Source of the DNA: Pseudanabaena sp. Chao 1811
GTDB lineage: Bacteria > Cyanobacteriota > Cyanobacteriia > Pseudanabaenales > Pseudanabaenaceae
Direction of reading: 5' to 3'
NCBI RefSeq assembly: GCF_027942295.1
Contig: NZ_CP101416.1
Coordinates: forward strand, 3,892,501-3,956,500
DNA: 64,000 nucleotides
Shown: piece by piece, positions 24,783 through 34,505 of the stretch
Position numbering within the stretch: position 1 is the stretch's first letter
How the letters are laid out: each line of letters opens with the position of its first letter
Program-made: the position numbers and the translations under genes
Notes under the pieces: model-generated
Told to the model about the DNA's origin: nothing
Database searches by the model: none
The model's input: the letters and a program-made list of their open reading frames with translations, nothing else

Positions 24783-27700
24783 TTATCTGGCGGGAGGTAG
24801 AGAAACAGGGGGCTTTGGCTGAAGGTTTTGTTCTTCTCTTGCCTTCTCTTTTTTGCGAATGTCCCGACGCTTCCAATACTCTTGGAGGTTTTCCATGTAG
24901 ACATAGAAAACAGGCGTGATGTAAAGCGTGAGCAACTGCGAGAATAGCAAACCGCCAACTACAGCTAAACCTAAGGCGCGGCGAGATTCTGCACCTGCAC
25001 CAATACCGAGAGCGATCGGTAAGGTTCCCATTAAGGCGGCGAGGGTGGTCATCATGATCGGACGGAAGCGTACTAAACAAGCTTCGTAGATCGCATCATA
25101 GGCGGTACTGCCTTGTTTACGAGCACCGATCGCAAAGTCCACCATCATAATCCCGTTCTTTTTGACAATACCCACGAGCAGAATCACACCGACAAAGGCG
25201 TAAACATTAAGTTCACTACCGAAGATCAGCAACGTGAGCAACGCGCCAAATCCTGCGGAGGGTAAGCTGGTGAGAATCGTAATTGGATGAATAAAGCTCT
25301 CGTAGAGAATCCCTAAGACAATGTAGATGACGAGAATTGCGGCTAAGAGCAACAATCCTAAGCCCTGTTGCGAGTCTTGGAATACTTGGGCTGTCCCTTG
25401 GAATTTTCCTGAAGCAGTGGCGGGTAAAGTTTCTCTAGCGAGACTTTCAATTTTACCGACGACATCACTAAGGGAGATCCCCGGTTTGAGGTTAAAGGAA
25501 ATTGTCACCGCAGGTAACTGTGATAGGTGATTCACCGATAGCGCCCCTACAGTCTGTTTGAAGGAGGCAAATGTACCGAGAGGAACTAGTTGTCCATTAC
25601 TCGATCGCACCGATAGTAATTCCAGAGATTGCAAATCCTTTTGATATTCGGGCATGACACCCATAATCACAGCATATTGGTTATCAGAGCCATAGATCGT
25701 CGAGACTTGACGGGTGGAATAGGCGTAGGATAGGGCTGATTCGATTTGGGTGGCAGTGATGCCTAGAGCCGAAGCGCGATCGCGATCGATTTCAACAGTA
25801 ACTTGAGGATTCTTGATCTGTAAGTCACTACTGACATCTTGGAGACTGTCGAATTGGCGTAGCTTTTTCTCTAGTTCGGGTACAGTGCTATAAAGTTGTT
25901 CAATATCAGTATCAGAGATAGTGTATTGATACATTGCCTTAGTAATTTGTCCACCAAGGCGAATCGTGGGCGGATTTTGCAAGAAACAACGAATACCCGC
26001 AACCTTTGCCAATTTTGGGCGCAGCTCTTGAATGATTTGATCAACACTGCGCGATCGCTTACTGCGTTCTTTTAACCGCATAAATAAGCGTCCATTGTTG
26101 GGCAAAGAGATAAATCCCGATGCTCCAACCGTCGAGTTAATCGCTTCGACATCGGGGTCTTTGCTGACAATATCGGCGATTTTTGCTTGCAGCTTAGACA
26201 TATCCTCATAGGAGATGCCTTGGATGGCTTCGGTGGTAATCAATAGCTGGTTAAGATCGTCATTGGGAATGAATCCCTTCGGCACTATCCCAAACAGGAC
26301 AATGGTGGCAATTAACACGGCGGCGGAAATCGCTGAAGTGACACGGTGATATTTGAGCGCCTTCCGTAAACTCCAAGCATAAAAGCGCTGGAAGAATCCT
26401 CCATCATTTTCATGATGTCCATGCCCGTTACTATGACCGTTACCGTTACTATAACCATTCAGGTTTTCATGACCATTTAGATTTTCAGACCCATTGCCAT
26501 TGCTTAAAACAGTAATATTTTCACTGTCATTTCCATCAATATTTCCATTTGCATTATTGAGGTTCTGGGGTTTACCACTATGGGGCGCATGTTTGAGGAA
26601 TCGACTGCAAAGCATCGGGGTCAAACTGATGGAGACAAATCCTGAAACGAGAATGGCGACACTAATGGTGACGGCAAATTCCTGAAACAGGCGACCGATA
26701 ATGCCAGCCATAAACAGAATCGGAATAAATACCGCCACCAGTGAAATCGTCATCGATAGCACCGTAAAGCTGATCTCTTTAGAACCATCGATCGCTGCTT
26801 GATAGGGCGATTTACCCATTTCTAGGTGACGGACGATATTTTCCAGTACGACCACCGCATCATCGACCACAAAGCCTACGGATAGGGTCAATGCCATCAA
26901 AGAGAGGTTATCGAGGGAATAGCCCAGTTTATACATCACCCCAAAGGTGGCGACGATGGACAATGGAACGGCAACGCTGGGAATCAAGGTAGCGTAGAAA
27001 TTCCGTAGAAATAGGAAGATCACCATGATCACAAGGGCGATCGCTAAGAGTAGGCTGAACTGCACATCTTCTACGGAATGGCGCACGGAAATCGAGCGAT
27101 CGTACAGAATTTCCATATCGATCGCCGCAGGAATCTGTTCGCGGAAAGTGGGTAGTAACTTCTCTAAAGTCTCGACGATCGCGACGGTGTTTGTCCCCGG
27201 TTGACGTTGAATCGAGAGCACAATGCCCCTTGTGCCATTGTACCAAGTGGCAAGTCGATTGTTTTCCACGCTGTCGGTGACATTGGCAATCTCGTTCAAG
27301 CGCACAGGCGCACCATTGCGATAGGCGGCAATGAGCTTACCGTAGGAAGCCGCATTTTCCAGACCAGCATTAGTATCAATGGTCAAGGTGCGATTTTCGC
27401 CATAGAGGGTTCCCGTTGGCTGATTAGAGTTACCCTGCGCGATCGCTGCGGCAACCTCATCAATACCAATACCTTTCGTTTTTAAAGCTTGCGGATCAAG
27501 TTCAATCCGTACTGCATATTTTTGAGCACCTTGGACGGTAACGAGTGCGACCCCATCAACGGTGGACAACCTCTGGGCTAGTAAATTCTCCGCATATTTA
27601 TCAACTTCCGCTAAGGTCAGTACATCGGATTTGAGAACCACAAACAGAATCGGCAGATCGGCGGGATTGACTTTCCGATATTGGGGCGGATTAGGTAGGG

Positions 27701-28064
27701 TCGGCGGCAATTGCCTTGCAGCTTTAGCGATCGCTGCCTGTACATCCTGTGCGGCTCCGTCAATTTGGCGATTGAGGTTAAATTGCAAAGTAATCGTGGT
27801 ATTACCAAGGGCGCTACTGGATGTCATCGAGTCCAAACCTGCGATCGAGGAGAACTGCTGCTCCAACGGTGTCGCTACCGAGGATGCCATCGTTTCAGGG
27901 CTAGCCCCTGGTAATGTCGCTGTCACGCTAATCGTGGGGAAGTCTACCGTCGGCAAGTCGCTAATTGGTAATAGGCGATAACTGACAAACCCAAAAATGA
28001 GGATAGCGAGCATGACTAGGGTAGTCATGACGGGGCGACGAATAAAGGGTTGGGTAATGTTCAT
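24783..28064 (-). CDS. RND family multidrug efflux permease
   Basis: A 1093-residue inner-membrane transporter of the AcrB/MexB (HAE1) family, which exports drugs or toxic compounds by proton antiport. It has the N-terminal membrane helix PVMTTLVMLAILIFGFVSYR, the porter domains, GFVVDDAVVVLENIVRH with the conserved transmembrane Asp pair, and the second half with GVILLVGIVKKNGIMMVDFA. Residues about 499-555, in the cytoplasmic linker between TM6 and TM7, are a low-complexity Asn/Gly/His run (LNGYSNGNGHSNGHGHHEND), longer than usual. The stop is followed directly by the VOC gene; the start overlaps the adaptor gene by 4 bp. Confidence 0.95.
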   Translation of the reverse strand: MNITQPFIRRPVMTTLVMLAILIFGFVSYRLLPISDLPTVDFPTISVTATLPGASPETMASSVATPLEQQFSSIAGLDSMTSSSALGNTTITLQFNLNRQIDGAAQDVQAAIAKAARQLPPTLPNPPQYRKVNPADLPILFVVLKSDVLTLAEVDKYAENLLAQRLSTVDGVALVTVQGAQKYAVRIELDPQALKTKGIGIDEVAAAIAQGNSNQPTGTLYGENRTLTIDTNAGLENAASYGKLIAAYRNGAPVRLNEIANVTDSVENNRLATWYNGTRGIVLSIQRQPGTNTVAIVETLEKLLPTFREQIPAAIDMEILYDRSISVRHSVEDVQFSLLLAIALVIMVIFLFLRNFYATLIPSVAVPLSIVATFGVMYKLGYSLDNLSLMALTLSVGFVVDDAVVVLENIVRHLEMGKSPYQAAIDGSKEISFTVLSMTISLVAVFIPILFMAGIIGRLFQEFAVTISVAILVSGFVSISLTPMLCSRFLKHAPHSGKPQNLNNANGNIDGNDSENITVLSNGNGSENLNGHENLNGYSNGNGHSNGHGHHENDGGFFQRFYAWSLRKALKYHRVTSAISAAVLIATIVLFGIVPKGFIPNDDLNQLLITTEAIQGISYEDMSKLQAKIADIVSKDPDVEAINSTVGASGFISLPNNGRLFMRLKERSKRSRSVDQIIQELRPKLAKVAGIRCFLQNPPTIRLGGQITKAMYQYTISDTDIEQLYSTVPELEKKLRQFDSLQDVSSDLQIKNPQVTVEIDRDRASALGITATQIESALSYAYSTRQVSTIYGSDNQYAVIMGVMPEYQKDLQSLELLSVRSSNGQLVPLGTFASFKQTVGALSVNHLSQLPAVTISFNLKPGISLSDVVGKIESLARETLPATASGKFQGTAQVFQDSQQGLGLLLLAAILVIYIVLGILYESFIHPITILTSLPSAGFGALLTLLIFGSELNVYAFVGVILLVGIVKKNGIMMVDFAIGARKQGSTAYDAIYEACLVRFRPIMMTTLAALMGTLPIALGIGAGAESRRALGLAVVGGLLFSQLLTLYITPVFYVYMENLQEYWKRRDIRKKEKAREEQNLQPKPPVSLPPAR

Positions 28065-29350
28065 TTTTTGGGTTCCTTAATCTCGACCTTGGCATTGGGG
28101 GAGAGGGCAAATTGACCATCGACTACCACTTTCTCGCCAACATCTAAACCACTAGCGATCGCAGCATCATTACCAACGGTATTAACCACTTTAATAGGGC
28201 GAATCTCTACGGTGCTATCAGCCTTGACGACATAGACAAACTGTCCTTTCTGACCTGTCTGGATTGCTTGCGTAGGAACAGAGATTGAGTTTGGTTCTTC
28301 GGCTAATTTGAGAACGACATCCACGCGCTGACCAGGAGCAATGCGATCATCAAGGTTCGCAAAAGTGGCTTTTAACTGCACGGTTCCTGTAGTTACATCT
28401 ACTACGCTATCGATAAAAGTAAGTTCTCCTTCTACGGGCTTTTTGTCATTGGGAATAAAAGCCTGCACCTTGAGTTTGCCACGCTTTTGATATTGCTTTA
28501 CTTGAGCTAATGACTTTTCAGGGACAGTGAAGGTTACATAAATCGGTTTAACCTGCACAATTGTGACTAATGGAGCAGTGTCATCCGCCTTAACCAGATT
28601 TCCTTGATTTACCTTAAGACTACTAACCTTGCCATTCACAGGCGAATAGATTTCTGTGTAGGAAAGCTGCACTCTGGCATTGTCAATTAGCGCATCCCCT
28701 GCGGCTAGGTTAGCTTGCGCGGCGGCAATATCAGCTTTCGTGGATTCGGCTGCCGCCACAGTGGTATCGATCGCACTGCCCGAAGCGTTTACAGTGGCAA
28801 GAGAGACACTAGCATTGGTGCGAAACTGTTCGGCTTGAGTACGACTAATTGCACCTTCGGCATAGAGACTGTCATAGCTTTTGCGTTGAAAATCCGCAAA
28901 TTTTAACTGGGCAGCATCACGATCTTTGTTGGCTTTTGCCTGAGCAATGGTAGTTTCCGCACGGACTTGATTGGCGATCGCTTGTTGTAACTGGGCTTGA
29001 TTACGAGCTTGATTGGCGATCGCTTGCTGTAACTCGGCTTCTAATGGACGTGGATCGATCCGAAATAGTAAATCGCCTTGTTTTACATCCTGTCCATCCT
29101 TAAAGTTCACCTCGATCAACTGACCACCAATCTGCGACTTTACCGCCACAGTGGAATATGCTTCTACTACTCCTGTGCTGCGGATCTGGATGGGAAGAGT
29201 CTTTTGAATGACAGGTGTAACTACTACTGGCACAGGGGGACGTTGTTCTTTACGAGATTCGGCTTGAGATGCTCCACAAGCGGTGAGTAAACTTGGGGTT
29301 CCTATCGAAACCGATACTAAGATTAATGCTGATAAGAGAGGATGCCGCAT
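28061..29350 (-). CDS. RND efflux periplasmic adaptor (membrane fusion) subunit
   Basis: A 429-residue adaptor (AcrA/MexA-like) linking the RND pump to an outer-membrane channel. The N-terminus ends in a lipobox LLTACGAS, indicating a lipoprotein. Domains run barrel-sandwich (LIEVNFKDGQDVKQGDLLF), a long alpha-hairpin (QQAIANQARNQAQLQQAIAN), then ARVQLSYTEIYSPVNGKVSS and the beta-barrel and membrane-proximal parts. The stop overlaps the permease start (28061-28064). It is the first gene of the three-gene operon, transcribed away from the marR-like gene. Confidence 0.94.
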   Translation of the reverse strand: MRHPLLSALILVSVSIGTPSLLTACGASQAESRKEQRPPVPVVVTPVIQKTLPIQIRSTGVVEAYSTVAVKSQIGGQLIEVNFKDGQDVKQGDLLFRIDPRPLEAELQQAIANQARNQAQLQQAIANQVRAETTIAQAKANKDRDAAQLKFADFQRKSYDSLYAEGAISRTQAEQFRTNASVSLATVNASGSAIDTTVAAAESTKADIAAAQANLAAGDALIDNARVQLSYTEIYSPVNGKVSSLKVNQGNLVKADDTAPLVTIVQVKPIYVTFTVPEKSLAQVKQYQKRGKLKVQAFIPNDKKPVEGELTFIDSVVDVTTGTVQLKATFANLDDRIAPGQRVDVVLKLAEEPNSISVPTQAIQTGQKGQFVYVVKADSTVEIRPIKVVNTVGNDAAIASGLDVGEKVVVDGQFALSPNAKVEIKEPKK

Positions 29351-29483
29351 AGTTTTTCAAGCGATCGTGATGATTGGGACTTATGCAAATGAAATCTACA
29401 CAACTTGATAGATTCTGCTGTATGGTAATTGTTAACTTGTCTAACTATTAGTAGTACTACATTAATACATCTTTAGCGTCAAG
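29351..29483. promoter_or_regulatory. Divergent promoter region of the RND operon and MarR gene
   Basis: This 133-bp AT-rich gap separates the two start codons and must contain both promoters. The imperfect inverted repeat GTTAACTTGTCTAAC at 29431-29445 is a candidate site for the MarR protein. This arrangement is typical of local repression of efflux pumps. Confidence 0.4.
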
Positions 29484-29969
29484 ATGAATGCATCACATAA
29501 TTTGATTTCTCCGCAACTGCCTACTTCACAATTATCAACGTTCTCACCTAGCTCAGATTGTGCGGCTAAGGTTGTGGATATTGTCCCTGCGGTGATGCAG
29601 CATATCTATACTGAAGTGCGTCAACAGAAATCTTCTTTTCTCACAATTCCACAGCTACGTGCTCTAGCCTTTTTGCAAACTAATTCCTGCTCATCGCTCA
29701 CGTCCCTTGCCGAGAACTTGGGTGTGACGAGTGCATCTGCTTCTACGATGGTTGATCGCCTAGTCCAAAAAGAATTTATCACCCGTACTGAGCATCCAAC
29801 TTTGAGACGACAGGTTGTACTTTGCCTGACGATCGCAGGTGAGGAGCATTTACAACAAGTCCGTCAAGTTACTAGCGATCGCCTTGCTGAAAAACTAGGC
29901 GATTTGCCCCCCGAACAACTAGCTGATTTAATTGCTGGACTCGAAGAACTCAGTCAAATATTTAGATAA
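29484..29969 (+). CDS. MarR family transcriptional regulator
   Basis: A 161-residue winged-helix regulator. The helix-turn-helix and wing are seen in LTSLAENLGVTSASASTMVD, RLVQKEFITRTEHPTLRRQV and VLCLTIAGEEHLQQV. It lies head-to-head with the RND efflux operon, so it very likely represses that operon and responds to a substrate of the pump. The N-terminal 25 residues are low-complexity Ser/Pro-rich. Confidence 0.9.
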   Translation: MNASHNLISPQLPTSQLSTFSPSSDCAAKVVDIVPAVMQHIYTEVRQQKSSFLTIPQLRALAFLQTNSCSSLTSLAENLGVTSASASTMVDRLVQKEFITRTEHPTLRRQVVLCLTIAGEEHLQQVRQVTSDRLAEKLGDLPPEQLADLIAGLEELSQIFR

Positions 29970-30041
29970 GGGCTTATTCGTAAAATCAGGAACCATGAGG
30001 CTTTACTTCCCTATCAAAATCAGTTTCACAGAACATTAAAG

Positions 30042-30103
30042 TAACGTCAGTTCGACAAAAGTGAAAAAAGGTAAGAATCACCAAGTGATTCTTACCTTTT
30101 TTC
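30042..30103. repeat. Family C hairpin with family A end, copy 2
   Basis: The family A terminal sequence TAACGTCAGTTCG (30042-30054) is followed by a perfect palindrome, 30063-30103 (GGTAAGAATCAC-CAA-GTGATTC core). The core differs from copy 1 (13471-13521) by a paired change next to the apex (GC to AC on the left, GC to GT on the right). The far end of the element is not recognisable. Confidence 0.75.
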
Positions 30104-30133
30104 GCCATTTGCACTTTGTTTCGTACAGTACAA

Positions 30134-30184
30134 AGGCTATTAACAGACAAAGGAGGCTTAGCCTCCTTTGTCTGTTAATAGCCT
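30134..30184 (-). terminator. Palindrome encoding the C-terminus of the FtsL-like protein
   Basis: A perfect 51-nt palindrome, AGGCTATTAACAGACAAAGG arms, apex GC-TTA-GC. On the minus strand it encodes the final residues and the TAA stop (30175-30177) of the adjacent gene and would act as its terminator. Confidence 0.82.
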
Positions 30185-30702
30185 AAACTTTCATTTTGTT
30201 TATTTTTGGGAAGCTCAGATACAGTAGCAGGCACATCACGCTTAGGACGAAGTGGTGCTGCTTGCAAAAAAATTGATTGTTCTGGACGCTCACGCACCAG
30301 TTGACCAGGATTTTTCTGTGCCGATCGCATCAGATCATTATCAAAAGAACCTTCAGCAGCAGTCAGTTGGCGCTCTTGGCGTTTAAGTTGCTCTAGCTTT
30401 TTGTATTGTTGATTCCACTGCTCTTGGGCATAGACCGTCCAGCCATAAATTGCAAATACAGATAGAGTCAGTAAAACTGTGACAATGATGGATAACTTCT
30501 GGGTGGACATCAATAGTCGCAACCACAGAGGTAACGGAAAAGCATTGGTGCGAGGAAGACGTTTGACGTTTTTGTTGCTTAAGGGTTTGCTACGACTTGC
30601 AGACAGGCGTTTACTCTGACGATCCAGAGGTTGAGGGGATCGGTTTGGTTCAGGCATTCTCGCTCTGCTAGCTGTCATTTTATTAACTCTTCTCTCACTC
30701 AA
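30175..30702 (-). CDS. Single-pass membrane protein, FtsL-like topology
   Basis: A 175-residue protein with a long basic, proline- and serine-rich cytoplasmic part (about 60 residues), one membrane helix (LSIIVTVLLTLSVFAIYGWT), then a short coiled coil (QQYKKLEQLKRQERQLTAAE) and a polar tail. Small cytoplasmic domain, one helix and a periplasmic coiled coil is the layout of the division proteins FtsL/DivIC, but I cannot confirm the family. Its last residues and stop codon lie inside a palindrome. Confidence 0.65.
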   Translation of the reverse strand: MSERRVNKMTASRARMPEPNRSPQPLDRQSKRLSASRSKPLSNKNVKRLPRTNAFPLPLWLRLLMSTQKLSIIVTVLLTLSVFAIYGWTVYAQEQWNQQYKKLEQLKRQERQLTAAEGSFDNDLMRSAQKNPGQLVRERPEQSIFLQAAPLRPKRDVPATVSELPKNKQNESLGY

Positions 30703-30857
30703 GATTCACCACTGCTACTTGTAGCACCTTCATGCAGAAATTACCAAGTCTTTTTTGAACATTTTGGAATTTCTTTAACTAATGCAAATTTAACTAGTAC
30801 AAATTTGAAGATGCTCAAATCATCGGATTTTGATTTCCGACCTTAGAATTATAGTTG

Positions 30858-31511
30858 TCATTGATTTTTTGGCAACAAGAATTTGAAAGTAATTTGATCT
30901 CCTTCTTGCAAACCAAGTTCTTGAGTTAGCCCAGACCTAACTTCGAGGACGTTATCAGCAACAACCCCATTTTCGGGATAAATCGGACAGGGATCACTTT
31001 TACAGGTGGTGGCATTACGAGCGATCGCTACTACCTTGCCATCAAGCAAGAAGATAATATCAAGAGGTGAAGGCGTATTTTTCATCCAAAAAGCAACAGG
31101 ACGCGCAGGGATAAAGGGAAATAACATCCCGCGATCATCGGCTAGGGGCGGACGAAACATGAGTCCTTTTTCTTGCTCCTTCGGAGTATTAGCGACCTCT
31201 AGTTGAATCTCGCGTCCTGCGATCATGGCAATGGCAGTAATTGGCAAATATTGTCCTAGTTCTGAAACTGGTTTAGGTTTAGTTTGAGGAGTTAACTGTG
31301 GTGATACAGTTTGTGGTGAAGTTGTAACGGGGATCGATGGACTTGTAGATGGTTTCGCGCTGTCAGACACCGCAGGGGAACTACAAGCGATCATCGACAG
31401 GCTCAGGCTAATCGTACATAGCTTTATACAAACTCTTTGGAGGATTTGGATCGAACTATGAACAGGTGTGTCACAATTTCTAGAAGTATCGCCAGTCATA
31501 TTGCCAGTCAT
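30858..31511 (-). CDS. DUF192 domain lipoprotein
   Basis: A 217-residue protein with a lipobox (SLSMIACSS, Cys43), then a Thr/Pro/Ser-rich linker and a DUF192 domain: IQLEVANTPKEQEKGLMFRP, GMLFPFIPARPVAFWMKNTP, LDIIFLLDGKVVAIARNA and VLEVRSGLTQELGLQEGDQI. Function is unknown. The start is uncertain: ATGs at 31511 and 31499 give an unusually long N-region before the lipobox. The gene is divergent from the GH57 gene, whose ATG is only four bases away, so each promoter must lie inside the other gene. Confidence 0.85.
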   Translation of the reverse strand: MTGNMTGDTSRNCDTPVHSSIQILQRVCIKLCTISLSLSMIACSSPAVSDSAKPSTSPSIPVTTSPQTVSPQLTPQTKPKPVSELGQYLPITAIAMIAGREIQLEVANTPKEQEKGLMFRPPLADDRGMLFPFIPARPVAFWMKNTPSPLDIIFLLDGKVVAIARNATTCKSDPCPIYPENGVVADNVLEVRSGLTQELGLQEGDQITFKFLLPKNQ

Positions 31512-31514
31512 CCT

Positions 31515-33734
31515 ATGTCTTTTCCTCTACATGTCGCATTTATCTGGCACCAACATCAACCTCTCTATAAAAGCGCGATCGCAGGCAAGTATCATTTGCC
31601 TTGGGTGAGGCTGCATGGCGTAAAAGATTATTTGGATCTCGCGTTGATGTTGTCAAGATACCCAAAGCTACATCAAACGATCAATCTTGTACCATCTCTA
31701 ATTCTACAACTGCAAGATTATGTGGAGGGGAAGGCGTTTGATCCCTATTTGTCATTGACATTAACGCCTGTTGATAATCTCTCGCGATCGCAAAAGCATT
31801 TTATTGTTGAGCATTTTTTTGATGCCAATCACCAGACGATGATCGAGCCATACCATCGCTATGCCGATCTCTTAGCGCAACGGCAAGCCTACGGCATCGA
31901 GTGGTGTGTGAATCATTGGCAAGCCCCCGACTTTAGCGATTTACTTGCTTGGCATAACTTGGCATGGATTGATCCCCTCTTCCGTGAAGTCGATCCTGAA
32001 ATTGGTGAATGGTATGAACGTGGCAGAGATTTTACCCTCGCCGATCGTCAAAGAATTTACAGTAAGCAACGCGAAATTATTAGCCGCATTCTGCCCCAAC
32101 ATCGGCAAATGCAAAAACATGGGCAGTTAGAAATTACGACTACCCCCTATAACCATCCGATCATGCCCCTCCTTGCCGATACACAGGCAGGACGCATTGC
32201 CGTTCCGCAAATGTATTTGCCCAATACTCGATTTCGCTGGGAGCCAGACATCAATCTGCATCTCGAAAAAGCTAAAGAACTTTACCGTCAACATTTTGGT
32301 TGCGACCCTAAAGGGCTATGGCCCTCAGAGCAATCAGTTAGCCCTGCCATCTTGCCCCATATCTCCAAGCAAGGCTTCTCATGGTTATGCTCCGATGAGG
32401 GCGTATTGGGTTGGAGTCTTGGACATTATTTCCGCCGTGATGAACGTGGTGCGATCGATGCCCCCCATTTGCTATACCAGCCCTATCGTCTGGAAACCGT
32501 GCATGGGGACTTAGCTATTATTTTCCGCGATCGCCTACTTTCGGATTTAATTGGTTTTAGCTATGGGGCGCTTTTGCCTCAAGCAGCTAGTGACGATCTA
32601 TGCGATCGCTTGATGACAATTCAAAAACAGCAAAATGAATATTTAGCCGAACATCCCGATGGTCAACCTTGGCTAGTGACAATTGCCCTCGATGGTGAAA
32701 ACTGCTGGGAATTTTATCCCCAAGATGGCAACCCATTTTTGCAGACCCTATATGAAAATCTTTCTAACAATCACAACCTAAAGCTAGTTACCCCCTCTGA
32801 ATATTTAGCTAAATACTCACCTGTAGAAAAAATTCCGCCCCATCAATTGCATAGTGGCTCATGGATTGACTCCAGCTTTACAACATGGATTGGCGATCCA
32901 GTCAAAAATCGCGCATGGGAATTACTTGCCGAGGCACGCCAAGTTTTAGCCCTACATTCTGAAGCTACTCCTGAAAATAATCCTGAGGCATGGGAAAGCC
33001 TGATGGCAGCCGAAGGCTCTGACTGGTTTTGGTGGTTTGGTGAAGGACATAGCTCCAATGACGATGCCATGTTCGATCGCCTATTTCGCGAACACTTACA
33101 GGTAATTTATCGCGCCCTCAATGAGCCAGTTCCCCATGCCTTGCTCTATCCCCTTGAACCCCATGATGTTTCCACTAGCGATCGCCCTACCAACTTAATC
33201 CATCCCCTGATTAATGGCAGATTTGAGAATGACGATTGGATAGGTGCAGGTAAAATTGAAATTAGCGGGGCACGAGGGGCAATGCACCAAAATGTACCTG
33301 TCAAGCGTCTATGGTATGGATATGATCATTTTTATTGCTACTTGCGTCTAGAATTTAGTAATCTAGAGAGCATTGCACAAAGTAAACTACATCTGTTGTG
33401 GTTTTATCCCAGTCGGATTCACCCCAATAGTCCAGTCAAGCTTCTTGATATGCCTGATGTATCACCGCTAAATTATCTGTTTCGCCATCACTTAGCGATC
33501 AATTTTGCCGATAAGTCAGTTCAGCTTCAAGAATCTTTAGAGAAGTTTCAGTGGGAAACCATAGCAACTCATACGAAAATAGGTCTAGAGCAATGCCTAG
33601 AAATTGCCATACCTTGGAGTGATTTGGCAGTCAAGCCCCAATCCGTTGCAAGACTGGTGATCATGCTCAGCCAAAAAGAGCATTTTCAGATATCCCTACC
33701 TGAGTATACGATTATTCCCATTGAAGTACCTTAG
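31515..33734 (+). CDS. Glycoside hydrolase family 57 protein
   Basis: A 739-residue GH57 enzyme (alpha-amylase/alpha-mannosidase group, COG1449). The N-terminus MSFPLHVAFIWHQHQPLYKS carries the HQHQP signature. The GLWPSEQSVS motif holds the likely nucleophile Glu, and LDGENCWEFYPQDG follows. Enzymes of this group act on alpha-glucans such as glycogen. I chose the ATG at 31515; a frame starting at 31437 overlaps the divergent DUF192 gene. The GTG start of comFB-like follows after about 25 bp. Confidence 0.92.
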   Translation: MSFPLHVAFIWHQHQPLYKSAIAGKYHLPWVRLHGVKDYLDLALMLSRYPKLHQTINLVPSLILQLQDYVEGKAFDPYLSLTLTPVDNLSRSQKHFIVEHFFDANHQTMIEPYHRYADLLAQRQAYGIEWCVNHWQAPDFSDLLAWHNLAWIDPLFREVDPEIGEWYERGRDFTLADRQRIYSKQREIISRILPQHRQMQKHGQLEITTTPYNHPIMPLLADTQAGRIAVPQMYLPNTRFRWEPDINLHLEKAKELYRQHFGCDPKGLWPSEQSVSPAILPHISKQGFSWLCSDEGVLGWSLGHYFRRDERGAIDAPHLLYQPYRLETVHGDLAIIFRDRLLSDLIGFSYGALLPQAASDDLCDRLMTIQKQQNEYLAEHPDGQPWLVTIALDGENCWEFYPQDGNPFLQTLYENLSNNHNLKLVTPSEYLAKYSPVEKIPPHQLHSGSWIDSSFTTWIGDPVKNRAWELLAEARQVLALHSEATPENNPEAWESLMAAEGSDWFWWFGEGHSSNDDAMFDRLFREHLQVIYRALNEPVPHALLYPLEPHDVSTSDRPTNLIHPLINGRFENDDWIGAGKIEISGARGAMHQNVPVKRLWYGYDHFYCYLRLEFSNLESIAQSKLHLLWFYPSRIHPNSPVKLLDMPDVSPLNYLFRHHLAINFADKSVQLQESLEKFQWETIATHTKIGLEQCLEIAIPWSDLAVKPQSVARLVIMLSQKEHFQISLPEYTIIPIEVP

Positions 33735-33758
33735 TGTTGCGTTATTAAAGAGATAACA

Positions 33759-34316
33759 GTGGAAAAGCTAGAAAAGACCAGCATTGAGTCGATTGTCGAG
33801 CAGGCTTTACAAGATCGCTACCTTACTCCAGCAATGGAAGCCGAAGTTGGACGGATCTGTGATAGCGCGTTTGAACTCTCGGTAGAAGAATACATGGCAC
33901 TCGATCGCCTGATGGGTGCTTTGCTAACAGGGGAAGTAGTTGCTGTCCCACGCAAGCAATTTATTAATGTGATGGAAGAGTTGGTGCTGAGTGAGGCTGT
34001 GGCAAGGGTTGCCGAAATCGAGGCAAATAGTAATAAAGTCTTGGATTTGGGGGATATTGCTGCCTATGCTCTGAACCGTCTACCTCCTTTGTACGCCACT
34101 ACTGAGCAGGGAGCAAATTATCAAAGGGATAGGGCGCTTGCTGACTTACAACATTTAATTGCGCAGCAGGTCAAAGAAGCGATCGATCGCAACCTTGATC
34201 GTCCTGAATTCTTCCCCGATCGCTCTACTTTTGGCTCAGTTAATAAAGATTCTGTACTTTCACAGCTTAGCCACTTGCTACAAGCCTACGCTCCTGCTTT
34301 TGAAGAAAAGTCCTAA
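33759..34316 (+). CDS. ComFB family protein
   Basis: A 185-residue protein containing the late-competence ComFB domain: KQFINVMEELVLSEAVAR, LGDIAAYALNRLPPLYATTE and GANYQRDRALADLQHL. ComFB-type proteins in cyanobacteria have been linked to c-di-GMP binding and motility; whether this one does so is inferred. The start is a GTG at 33759. It directly follows the GH57 gene and is probably cotranscribed with it. Confidence 0.87.
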   Translation: MEKLEKTSIESIVEQALQDRYLTPAMEAEVGRICDSAFELSVEEYMALDRLMGALLTGEVVAVPRKQFINVMEELVLSEAVARVAEIEANSNKVLDLGDIAAYALNRLPPLYATTEQGANYQRDRALADLQHLIAQQVKEAIDRNLDRPEFFPDRSTFGSVNKDSVLSQLSHLLQAYAPAFEEKS

Positions 34317-34505
34317 GGTTTTTGATATTTTTAAAATTGAGCTGATGAGAAAATAGTAATAGAATTCTGGGGTTTATTCTTGGGACAAATTTGATATAAA
34401 TGCAAGAATTACAATCTTGTTCGATTAGCTTTGGCGTTATATTTTTAGTCTAATCAAACTTAAGTTCGATATAGCCATTGGCACCACGCTTTCACAGCAC
34501 AAATA

